Shown here: piece by piece, positions 46,446 to 57,300 of the stretch
How positions within the stretch are numbered: the first letter of the stretch is position 1
Layout of the letters: each line of letters opens with the position of its first letter
Assembly (NCBI GenBank): GCA_963920525.1
Contig: OY986437.1
Span: 35,867,063 to 35,931,062 of the forward strand
Direction of reading: 5' to 3'
From: Dichetophora obliterata
Lineage: Eukaryota > Arthropoda > Insecta > Diptera > Sciomyzidae
Length of the DNA stretch: 64,000 nucleotides
Position numbers and translations under genes: made by a program
The notes under the pieces: model-generated
Told to the model about the DNA's origin: nothing
The model's database searches: none
The model's input: the letters and a program-made list of their open reading frames with translations, nothing else

Positions 46446-46973
46446 CAGCAGGACTCAAGTGAATCAGAAGAAGTGATGGATGAGTTGGCGGATGATGGGG
46501 GCGGTATAAATATAAATAATCGAGAGGAAAAAAGAGGCAGAAGGGATGAGAGAAATAACAACAGAGTAATAGACACACTAAACGCACTGAATAGGCAGCA
46601 GCAGCTGCAACAAGCAGCACTATTAAAACACTTGAACACACAAAATGACATAACTGTTGACCAGTCGCATGCCTTAGTTTTAAATGAAGCAACGAATTTA
46701 TTGAATGTTTTCGAACAAGATCTACCACTTGAGCTATTCTTAGAGACACCACCTTTGACAGGTGACTGTATCTCAACCAATTCAACAAATTCCACGTGTT
46801 CCACTGTTGCAGAATCAGATGGCACCGATTTAATTGCTGCCAAAATGAGCAACAGCAATAGTGTTGATGTAGATGATGTTGGCTGCGTCGGCGCTGGTGA
46901 CAATCTAACGGACGATAACAATCAAAGCCCCTTGGTATTAGTTATAATTACAGATTATAACACGCAGCATTAA
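46446..46973 (+). other. In-frame open extension after the Jra stop
   Basis: Directly after the Jra TAA (followed by CAG CAG) the same frame stays open for 175 codons to a TAA at 46971. The predicted peptide is acidic and Asp/Asn/Gln-rich, with a hydrophobic-acidic block near FEQDLPLELFLE and no known domain. It could be made by stop-codon readthrough or be plain 3' untranslated sequence with low stop density. Two antisense frames are also open here (46339-46788, 46421-46921), which weakens the coding argument. Confidence 0.4.
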
Positions 46974-46984
46974 GAATACATATT

Positions 46985-46990
46985 AATAAA
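46985..46990 (+). other. Poly(A) signal of Jra
   Basis: AATAAA 12 bases after the end of the open extension and about 540 bases after the Jra stop. Other AATAAA forms lie further on, at about 47224. Confidence 0.5.
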
Positions 46991-47299
46991 TAAGTGCAAT
47001 TTTTCCATATTAATATATAAACTATGGTGTTTACTTAAAGATATAATTTTTTTTAAAAAATAGCTCCTGGCTTGCAGCCAAGCCAGCTTGTTCAATACGA
47101 GAGAAGCAATGAGTGTGCCTTCAATTTGGCGTATGCTTATTCATAGTGTGCAAATCATCTTGATTTATTTATTTATTTAACTTTGTATTTAGTTTTAAGC
47201 TACAAATTTTTCCTGCTATCGCAAAATAAAGAGTTGAATTAATGTAAAATATGTTCCATTAAATTTTTATTTCACTCAGTTAAAAACCTTTTCAAGTTA

Positions 47300-47535
47300 T
47301 AGTTCAGAACACGTAAATTTTATTTTAGAAATATGAATCGTAGTTCAGAATTGTGAAATGTAGTTCAGAATTCGTAAATTGTATTTCAAAGAAGTAACTT
47401 GTAGTTCAGAATTGTAAGTTAAAATTTAGAATTCGTCAATTGTATTTAAGAATAGTAAATTGTAGTTCAGAATAATAAATTGTATTTCAGAACAGTAAAC
47501 TGTAGTTCAGAATAGTAAGTTCAAATTCAAAATTG
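47300..47535. repeat. Minisatellite, 20-21 bp unit
   Basis: About eleven units of the type GTAGTTCAGAATAGTAAATT, alternating GTAGTTCAG and GTATTTCAG starts. Lies just downstream of Jra. Confidence 0.9.
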
Positions 47536-47545
47536 TTTGAATACA

Positions 47546-48185
47546 AAAAGTAAATTGTTCAAAATACGTAAACAACGTAGCAGCTAGATACTTATTTTTA
47601 ATACATTATGGAAATACTTAGGTAAATTAACTATTTTGTTAAAAAATTTTTTTAATAATATTAGTAAATTTAGTACTATTAACGTTAACAATGGAAAAAC
47701 GTTACATACCCAAAAACCCATTGGTTGTTACAACGTTATTCCACGTTGCAAAGCAGAGAGTGTGACGGCTTTTAAAACGTTATTCGCGTTATATAAGCAT
47801 ACCCATATATGAAGACTTCTTTGATTAGATCCTTTTTGTTAAATGAAATGTAAATGATAGAATTTAAAAATTTTTTTATGAAAAAACCCTTAATAACAAA
47901 AGCACAAATACATTTGAAGAACTTAAAAGAAAATGTTTTAAATCCTTCAACAAAATATATTTGTTTGCTTTCGAACACAAACTTAATATTTTTCATAACT
48001 TAACTGCAGATTGATTTATAGAACTCGGCGTACTTTTCAGGCAAATATGAAGTCATTGCAAGGATAACCTTTCTCTTTTCATCACTTACATGAATGGTTT
48101 CTTTTCGAAGAACTGGCATCGTATAATTTGCCAAGTTTTCCCGAAAAACAATTTCATATTTTGTGTCAATAAAGTATCTGATATA
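47546..48185. other. Intergenic DNA, no gene seen
   Basis: AT-rich, no feature recognised. Confidence 0.5.
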
Positions 48186-49055
48186 CAGTCATGTGAAAAT
48201 AAATAGGGACACCTGCATTTTTATATTTAAAGCTGCATGAAGTACATGCAAGGTGCAACAGATATAGCATTAATTCCCTCAGGTGGTGGTTCCTCGTGAT
48301 AAGGCGAGTATAAAACTTTATGGAGTTTCCTCTCACATTGTAAAACTTTCAAGATACAGGGTGTTTAACGGTTTTCGTACGTGTTTAGTATTATTGATCT
48401 AGAATCTAAACTACTCACCACAAAATAAAAAATAATATTTTGTATTTTAGAAAAAATATCAACTTTTTCTTCAATATATCAACCACTTTCGTGTCATGTG
48501 CTGCAGCGGAGCTAAAATTTTGAGATTATTCAACGAAAAATCAAAAAATTTTGTATCTTTTGTTTTAGCGGAGTGTAATCGTACAAATTTAAAATGTCTT
48601 TTTTTCATGTAAAAATACACTTAATCAACAGTATTTTTTTTTAAATTCTAACTTTGGACACTAACAGCTCCGCTAAAACAAAAGATAGAAAATTTGTTGA
48701 TATTTCGTTAGATAATCTCAAAATTTTTGCTCCGCTACAGCACATGACACGAAAGTGATTGATATACTGATGAAAAAGTTGATATTTTTTCTAAAATAAT
48801 AAATATTATTTTTTATTTTATGGTGAGTAGCTTAGATTCTAGATCAATAATACTAAACACGTACCGAAACCGTAAAACACCCTGTATCTTGAAAGTTGTA
48901 CAATGTGGGAGGAAACTTCATAAAGTTTTATACTCGCCTCATCACGAGGAACCACCACCCGAGGGAATTTATGCTATATCTGTTGCACCTTGTATGTAAT
49001 TCATGCAGCTTTAAATATAAAAATACAGGTGTCTCTATTTATTTTCACATGACTG
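48186..49055. mobile_element. 870-bp palindromic element with TA target site
   Basis: Two arms of about 393-395 bp (48186-48580 and 48663-49055) are inverted copies with few mismatches, around a spacer of about 80 bp. Ends read CAGTCATGTGAAAATAAATA and the inverse, flanked by TA, as in Tc1/mariner elements. A transcript would fold into a very long hairpin. A lone arm is at 16203-16352. Confidence 0.92.
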
Positions 49056-49647
49056 TATGTCCGGTGCCCGTGTCGGTAAATGTCCGACCTCTGCACCGAA
49101 AGAAGTGCTATTTCTGGAACACCTTGGGCAGGCAGAATGTACGAACGAAGACCGATTCGGGCACTAGTCAGTTTATTGTATCCGAATATAGTCGCTCTTT
49201 ATTGAAATAATACATGCTTACTACGGCACTATTTCAGGTACCTTTCAAGTAGGGCTGCCAGGTTTTTTTTTTTAAAAAATCGGGATTTTACAAAAAATAA
49301 ATCGGGACGTAAGAAACAAAAAAAATCGGGAAAAAAGTCGCGATAGAGGAAAATGTGTCGCTCAATAGTACAAATAGTCTAAATTTTTGATGCAAATGTG
49401 ACATGCATTCTTACGGATACTGCTTCCAGAAGACATTCTATATCTCAAGGCTTCTTTTTAGCCTTAGAAAGAAGTTCTTTCAAGTGGCATTTTTATAAAA
49501 TCCTTCTAGAAGATATTCCAATGGCATTTCAAGTCAATTAAAGTACAAATGTTATATATAATTATAATATATGTTTGAGATATTTTCCGTGGGATTTTTT
49601 AAAACCCAAACACTTTTCATTTCCAACACCAAAATCACTAGTCTTGA
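49056..49647. other. Intergenic DNA with AAATCGGGA words
   Basis: Several AAATCGGGA words at 49286-49335 follow GGGCTGCCAGG, probably a transposon end. No gene. Confidence 0.4.
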
Positions 49648-49911
49648 ATGCCGAGAAAAGGGATATTTTCCCAGGAATTTTTTAACCCCCAAACCACAAA
49701 AACCATTTCAGTCCATTTAAAGAAACCTGTAAAGAAATCTTCCATTGAAAAAGTCCTAGAAGCACTTTTTGAGAAGACTAAGGAAAGTATTCCTCCCAAT
49801 GACATGCATATGTTAAAAGAATGCCTTCTTGGTATGAAAGTGGAAGGGATGGAATTCAAGGATGGACTTCCCTTCATCTTTGCTGGGACACTGAGAATAA
49901 AAAAAACTTAA
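49648..49911 (+). CDS. Orphan short open frame, 87 codons
   Basis: Starts at an ATG and stops before a run of A. The predicted peptide has a basic N-terminal half (KKPVKKSS) and a region of helical appearance around VLEALFEKTKESI. The composition looks more protein-like than most frames in this region, but no family is recognised, an opposite-strand frame overlaps it, and no promoter or intron structure is seen. It may be a fragment of a transposon protein or chance. Confidence 0.2.
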   Translation: MPRKGIFSQEFFNPQTTKTISVHLKKPVKKSSIEKVLEALFEKTKESIPPNDMHMLKECLLGMKVEGMEFKDGLPFIFAGTLRIKKT

Positions 49912-50149
49912 AATACGTTTACTGAAAATCGATTTCTTTGAGTAAACTTCTTTGAATAAAAAGAGCGATATGTAGCTATATCGTAGCTAAATATATTTTA
50001 TTACCTACCCAAAGGAATAAAACCACACCAAACAGAGCCTTTTTCAAGTTTTATTGGCAGCTCTTGAACTGCCTATGGCTGCGCTTCTAAAGGACACGTA
50101 CAAACTGTACGTGTATGAAAATATATGTATGTGAAAATATTTTTGCTGA

Positions 50150-50720
50150 TTTGCTTTCAGCTGTTTGTTTGGTCGTGCTCTACCATATGATTAAAGTTTT
50201 TTCCTAAATGACCGTGTTATTTATTATGTTGATTTTATATGATTTAAATACAAATTCTAAATGTTTGATAGTTTAAATCATACTTGATTTTAAATTGTTT
50301 AAAAGTTTAAAATCGTTTATTGAGCTTGAGGTTAAAGTTAGAACACAATTAATTGTTCTAACGAATCTTTCAAAGAAACAACAACAACAACGTATTTTCA
50401 ATATGAAAAGAAAAAAATCACTAGCTGATTTTATTGCAATTTCGGCCGTGCTAAAGGCTTCATCAGAAATCTTTGTGAGGCGATGAGATTTGAAGTGTCA
50501 ATTTCTCAGTTTTTCTCAAATTTCATATATTCACATTTGTTGTATTTTTGTTTTACTTTAGTCTTTATGCTTATGTTTTTATATATGGAGTCCAACAGCC
50601 TGTTGGAAGTCTTTTTGTTGATTTTTTGTTTTTAGATTTTTGCTGATTTGTTTTCAGCTGTTTCTGTTTGCTCGTGCTCTACCATATGATTAAAGTTTTT
50701 TCCTAAATGATGTAGACAAA
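50150..50720. repeat. Repeat block with direct and inverted pieces
   Basis: GCTCTACCATATGATTAAAG and surrounding bases occur twice (about 50177 and 50673) as direct repeats roughly 500 bp apart. Between them, 50225-50335 is the inverse of window positions 1-118. A short Lys-rich frame (50295-50486) is unassigned. Confidence 0.65.
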
Positions 50721-51126
50721 AATGTACCAAAAAATTCCTTCCAAAAAAACTTATATTTATGTGGCAACCACAATTTTTAAAATTATTCCAAGAAAGCAGA
50801 CTTGCAGCTAGTGTAATAACGATCATTTTGATGTATAAATCGTCCTTGTCCGATGTACGGTTAGGATTTTATGTCGAAAAAACGCACCAAAACTTTCAAG
50901 CCCTTAAATCTTGGAAACTAAGGTAGATAAGGCCTTACATAAGCTTTTTTCGGGATCAAAAATTTTGATCGTCGATAAGTGGAGAACGATGCTAGATATT
51001 GATAATCCCTGAGCAGCGGCCGAAGGCCTCCTATTAAAAAGAGAATTAATTTGGACTTCCAGCAACATATTAGATCACATTATAATATTTTTTGTACATT
51101 TTATTTCAAAATTTTGTCTGTTTTTG
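50721..51126. other. Intergenic DNA, no gene seen
   Basis: No feature recognised. Confidence 0.45.
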
Positions 51127-51260
51127 TGGGGCCTTATTTAATTTTCGGTTGGGGTTTTATTTCGTAGGGTGTTATTTCATAATGAAATAAAGCCCCCATG
51201 TTTGGGGCCTTTTTTCGTTTTTTTTGGGGGCTTTATTTCCTGGTGCCTTATTTCACAGAG
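51127..51260. repeat. Imperfect GGGGCCTTATTTC repeats
   Basis: Five or six variants (GGGCCTTATTTA, GGGGTTTTATTTC, GGGTGTTATTTC, GGGGCTTTATTTC, GGTGCCTTATTTC) plus one inverted copy (GAAATAAAGCCCCC). G-runs stand out against AT-rich flanks. Confidence 0.7.
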
Positions 51261-52045
51261 CCCGTTTTTATATATTAAGAGTAAATGTTTCGATATTTTT
51301 ACACAAAATCTTCGTTCCAATAGACATTTTCTTAACACAATATGTATATATCACCTTTGCAAGAAGATTTTGAATAAAATGTATGTTTTGCGCCAAAACT
51401 TTTATTGGCGAAATTGTATCTTTTTTGGCTAAAGTTTGATTTGCATTATTTGATTCCATACCAGAATCATAATCGTCATTTTCCCTTGCAAGGGAGTCCA
51501 ATAGTTTTTATATTGATTGTTTTTACTTGAGGAAGCTTTTAAATGTTTATGAGAAGGCATTCATCTGAAGACTCAACCGGTCTTTTAGGTATTTTGTACA
51601 CAACTTTATTAAGGCCAAAGAGCAACACGTCATTCACAATTGATAAGCGAACTCTGACTGTTTTTAAATATCAATTTCAAAAGACAAATAATACTTTTGC
51701 TCCTGCTTTATATGAGCAAAACACTGTGCAGCTGATAATTGCTGAGTTTCATCGATATCCAACAACTTTTTGTTGCACAAAGTTTATATGGAGGCGACTG
51801 ACTGTGTAACGTAGTGTTGCTTAGCGCATTCTTAACCAATGGCAAAATTTGTAAATAAAAGTAAGTTTCAGATTCAGCTTGTTATATTTATTTGTTCTGA
51901 ATGATACACAAATATACTTTTAAATTTATAAAACTAAATTGAATTCATGCCTGTTTTAACTTTTTTCTTACTTTATTTTATAGAAATACACTTGTTTTTT
52001 TCTGGCATAAATATATATTTAGGTCACATACAAAAAAAATTTATG
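51261..52045. other. Intergenic DNA, no gene recognised
   Basis: Short frames on both strands (51268-51501 minus; 51543-51809 plus) give peptides with no recognised domain. Confidence 0.45.
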
Positions 52046-52146
52046 GTTTCATTTCGCTACTTTGGAACGATATATGCACAACTATTGTTAAAATTGTTAC
52101 ATTAAGATGTGCCTATATCGTTCCAAAGCAGCGATTTGATGAAATT
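52046..52146. repeat. Small hairpin of pre-miRNA-like size
   Basis: GCTACTTTGGAACGATATA on the left pairs with TATATCGTTCCAAAGCAGC on the right, extended by CATTTC/GAAATT and TGCACA/TGTGCC, with a loop of about 28 bases. It could be a microRNA precursor or a tiny MITE; the sequence is not one I recognise. Confidence 0.45.
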
Positions 52147-54366
52147 TTCTATACACTGTGTATCAAATAGTTAACAAATTCGATTCATTTTTAACCGCAG
52201 AGATCTATGACTTTATTTAGTCATATTTAAACTTCGTTACGTGCGTTGGCAAATTAGGTTTATTTAAATTGCTGCTTCTTTGAAATTACGAAATTTATAA
52301 ATCATAAATCTCTGTGATATTTTCTTTGATTTCTTAATAATCCTAAAGTTAAATAAAATAAGTGTCGTGAAATCTTTGTAATTTTTGTACGCAGCTTTTG
52401 ATGTTTTAAAACAAAATTGTTTTGAATCGAGTGATTGGTGTAATAGAAAAATAAAAATTAAATCAATTCTGCCGCCTTCAAAGTGTGAAAACAGTTTTGT
52501 TTTAGAAGGCAAGATAATTTTGCAAATTAGTACAATTTTTTTTTGTTATTTTATTAATTAGTATGCTGAGATAAGTTGAAGTCGAAAGAAAACCAGGGTA
52601 AAAATGCGCCGATGAACAATTATTCTTGCACTTCAACATTTCAACCGCATTACAATATTTACGATTTGACTTATTTTATTTAATAAACATTATTTTTTTG
52701 TGTTTTCATATTTTTTTTTTTTTCATTTAAATACATTTCACATAATTAATGATGAAGTAGGAAAAAGTGTTGTTCTAACTTTAAAAGTTAAAGTTTTTTT
52801 AAGAAACATGTATATTTTTGGAATTTTGAAAATTTTTTTGTACAAAGAATGACACTTTTTCCCCACCCACTCTTTTTTTTATGAGCCAAATAAATAATTT
52901 TTTGATAATGTTCATATATGTAGGTATGTACTATTCAGCCGAAGTTGTTATGGTTTTCCACACAACTTGATCACTTTCAATGTGCTTTGTAAAAATGAGT
53001 GAAAATTTCGATTATTATGTAAATTGTATTTAAGTTACTGTTAGTTGTATACGTATGTTAAAAACAAACATTAATTTTTTTAACTGCTATTAATTACCAT
53101 TTATTACCATAAAAAACAATCTGAGACATAAGATATAGTTTCGAACTTGAAATTGAATGTGATTTTTGCTGTTAGAAAATCGTGTAGTTGCAAGCGTTAA
53201 ATTAAATTTTATTTCTTGTAGAAAAATGGTAATTAATTCTAGTTTTTTTTTTCCAAAAGTAATAAGTTGCAATATTCTTAAGTTAAGAAGTTCTAGTCAA
53301 ATAGTGGACAATTAATAACAAAATACATTTAATAAAGAAAACAAAAATCTAAACAGATACACACACACATATATATAAATATATATTTATATACTTATAT
53401 AGAAGCTGTTAACATAAATCTTTTACAATGCAATCAATTGTTTAAAGAACGTCGACGACTCTGTGCTCTATTTGTGTAACATGCCAATGCGTTCGAAATT
53501 GGTTAGGTACGCAAAGAAGCCTTGCCTCGAGTCCACAGACATTCAATGACAAGTGTGCAGTTTTTTGCTACAAATTGTCCAAAATCGAGTTTTCTGTTTT
53601 TTTCATTCTTATTAATATAATAGAGCATTTAATTTATAAATACTTGCTAAACATGTTGACAAAAAAAATAATGAAAAAAATCTAAGCTACGCAAGTAGTT
53701 TACAAATCAAATTGTCTCATAAGAATGAATTGTTAAATAATCCATTCAACATTATCATTATTAGACGAGTTCCATACATCATGCATTTGTCTAGCGTTGA
53801 CTTAAAAATAAATGAAAAATTTCAATTTATTCTCAACTCTGTCGATTATCTGCTTATTTTTCTTGTAGCATAAATTGTTTAATTTTATATTTATTTTTAA
53901 ATGACAAAAATACGACCAAACATCAAGTTTGTTTTAGAATATTTTTTGGCTTTTCTTAATGCCTAGCTAATTTTTAAAATTATTTATATAATTTAGCGAA
54001 TTGAGTTTTGAAGCAAAATAGTTAAATATGTAAATTCTTTTTTAGTTCATCAATTAAATTCAATATTTTGATCTATAGTTCATACAATTTCTTTAATTTT
54101 ACGGAAGAAAGCATGAAATAATAAATAATTTATGACATTGTGTTCTAGGTTTTTGGTCAATGGTTTGTATAAATTTTACTATTCTTGGAAACTTTACTTT
54201 TGTATTGAAATATTCTTTGAAATATTGCATTTGACTAATTTTTGTTTTGTTTTACTATTTTTGCTAATTTGAGAAATATTATTTTCAATTTCAAATGCAG
54301 TTAGTTGAGTTTTGTGGTTTGACATTTGTGGGCGGTGTTTTTGGTTGCTTGCATCCACTAGTTGCC
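52147..54366. other. AT-rich DNA, probably including staufen 3' untranslated region
   Basis: No open frame of interest. Several TTTATT words would read as AATAAA on the minus strand downstream of the staufen stop, but no single poly(A) site could be chosen. Contains ACACACACATATATATAAATA at about 53360. Confidence 0.5.
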
Positions 54367-57300
54367 TTACTTCGATTTAACATTATTCAAGCCTAACTCG
54401 CTAATTATTCTGAGCGCATTTTTTGCGGCATCATTTTGAGATTCTTCTGCATTAGCGCCGGTGCCGTGACAAATCTGTGCGGGCGTTGTAGACAGCGTCA
54501 CAATGGTTAGAAACTCGTTGTGATTGCCCTTGGGATAATCGCTGAATTCAACCTGTGATGTGTAGAGGAGAAATAAGCTGTTAAAAAAGACATTATCAAA
54601 TATTGTTATTCAGCTTACGTCGAAACCTAAGAGCTGCGCCAAGTACAAGAGCTGATGTTTCATACGCAAACCAGAGGAGCTAGACGACGAACTGGTGGCA
54701 CCTGAAGAGAGCGCAGCGGGCGTATTAAGCATCGGCGTTATGTCGCTTTGCGGCTCCGCTATTTTGGATGTTGTTGTCGTTGCCGTTGTTTTTGCTGATA
54801 CAGTTTCCGTACTCGTAGTAGCTAATATCGCAGAACTTGTAGTTTTTGTAGCAACGCTTTTTGCTTGCTCCGGTTCTGCTGTTGTTGAAGCTAATGTTGT
54901 TGCAGCCAGAGGCGTGGATCCACTCTTTGCCGCATTTTTAGCAGCATCTTAGTTAATTTAAATAATTAAAATTATTAAAAAAATGCATTTTAATTGCGAT
55001 CTTTAGATCAAGTACGTTTTTAAGAAGGCAACAACAACTCTGTATAGAGTCAATCACTTAGCTGACTAGACGGTCTGTTTGGGAAATTGCTACATTTCCT
55101 CTTCAGTAGTCTCTGAGTAATTAAGCTGTGATCAACTCACTGTTCCAACTCGCATATGATTTCACACATTTGAAATTCATTCATTTGAATTATATAGAAC
55201 AAATTGAACGTTCAAATTAGCTACTTAATCATATGACATTTTAAAGCAGTAGGCTATTTATAGATCACCGCCATCAACTCTACCAAGGTTGTCATCCGTT
55301 CTAGCTTACTTGATCTAAACTAGCAATTAAAATTCTTGTAATAACTTAATAGATCACAAATTAATTAAAAATTATTAAAAACTTCTTGTGAATTATTAGT
55401 TTTTGAGCCTGCTTACTTTTCTTATTTTGTCGCAGTATTAATATGCCGGGCACTTGTCCGGCAGTGGTTGCTACAAGAGGCAGTGAATTGGTTGCTGCTG
55501 CCGCAGTGGCGGCTGGTGGAGCGGCTATTGTTTTGATCACTTCATTTGCTGCCACATTCAGTTCCGCAACATCGTTGTTTTTCACCAAGTCTCTGTGCTG
55601 CTCTGTTACTGTTAGATTTTCGTCAGGTGTCTGTTTAGCAACAGTTGTTGCTTCGTCTTCACCACAAATTATCTCGAGTAGATCTGAAAAACAGAAATTT
55701 TAAACTTATACCTGAGTCTTTATTTGTGTATATTTTCAGTTTTATACTTTGCGCTGCACTGCGTTTGGCCGATTTCATGTTGTTTCCCGTGCCACGAGCC
55801 ACTTTGCCTGCGGCGCTGACTTCCATAATAAATTCACGTCGACGCGTTGTTTCATTACCATTCTTCGAAATCAATTCGTAGACTGGTTCAGGTTGCTTGC
55901 GACCTTGTAGCAAAAGAATAAGCTTGGATATCGGATTCTCGGTGTCAGCAATGTCAGCTTCGCTCTTTTCTTTAATGGAAGCACCACCAGAGCGCTTTTT
56001 CCGTTCCGCACCCGCACCACCACCACCGCCGGCAGCACCTGCTGGCTTCACTTTAATGCGTTTTACCGGAGATTTTGTGGGTGTGAGTGGTGGCAACTTT
56101 TTAAGTTCTTCTAGCATTTTTTCTGCTGCACGCTTCTTTGATATTTTTTTGCCATTGCCATCGCCCTCGGTCACAATGGTGCCAGCCGTGCAGGACGTTA
56201 TGAAATTCTTCATATGTGCTGGCCCTTCCTCGCGAAGAACTTTAAAATGAACCGGCATGTTGCGCTTAATGCCGATCTCATGCACCAGCGATATGGGCGA
56301 CTTGCTGTCGCTCTCTTCAATGCTACGGTTGATTATTTCGTTCAACTTGGTGGCGGCCTGCGTCTTGAGCACTTGCAAAGCACGTGAAGCGGCATCATGT
56401 TTAGCTGCCTGCAGCGTGCGTCCAGTGCCGATAAATTTCTGCTTGCCCACAATGAGTGTTATTTTGCTGGGTATTGCGCTGGGCGGATAGGATACATGCG
56501 CGTGTGGATGTGGTGGCATGCTGCCGACACCACCATTATGTCCCATGACAGATGGATTCAGAGGATAGCGCGGCATAAATTTGTTGGGATTTTGAAAAGC
56601 ACCGCCGCCACGATAGCTGTTGAAGCGCTGATATGGAGCAGGATGACGACGCATATAGGGATTAGAGTCTAGCATATGATGTGGTGGTGGCGGCGGCATC
56701 ATTGGTGCACCACCGTGTGGCAATGGTGGCCCATGGTGGTTAGGTGGTGGTCTATACATCATGTCTGAGCCAGGAGGCGGCGGTGCTAAGACTGCATCGG
56801 GCGGTGGTTGCTGCATCGGGTCAAATAAGTAATAGGTTTGTTGACCTAGTTTCATGGCGAGTGCATTTAGCTCTACGGTAGGTGTTATTTTGGCACGTGT
56901 ATTGCTACCATCTTCTGTGCGGCGTATCGTTTTAGGTATAGGATGTTTGTATTTAGTCTTTTCAATAGCTTCGGAAGCGGCCAAGTGTTGAGCTTTTTTA
57001 ATTTTATAACCTTCAGCGGAGTATTCCTCATCGCCTAGTTTGAGTGTAACCGTAAAACGTTTACAATGAGCCGGGCCCTTCTCATTGGTCAGGCGATACT
57101 GATGGGTAATCTTCGAGAGGGAGAGAGAGAAAAAATAATTACAAATGAGTTGTTAAGACGATTTTTAAGGTCAGAAAACACTTATGTTTAACACATCTTC
57201 TGGTATTCTTTACATTTTTTAGACAAATTTATACACTATCTTTTGGAGTACATTTCAAACACACTCGGTTAGGTGTAAAAAGTTAAATAGTTTTTGGGAG

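Noticed and set aside
46339..46921. Two antisense frames opposite Jra exon 3 and beyond
   Set aside because: Leu/Ser/Cys-rich shadows of the plus-strand codon pattern, with no domain or splice signals.
55659..55747. Reading staufen dsRBD4 straight on, or with a 28-bp intron after KDSG
   Set aside because: A 28-bp intron is too short for flies. A donor at 55747 gives a normal 64-bp intron and rebuilds the dsRBD ending SAAQ-NLLEII in phase.
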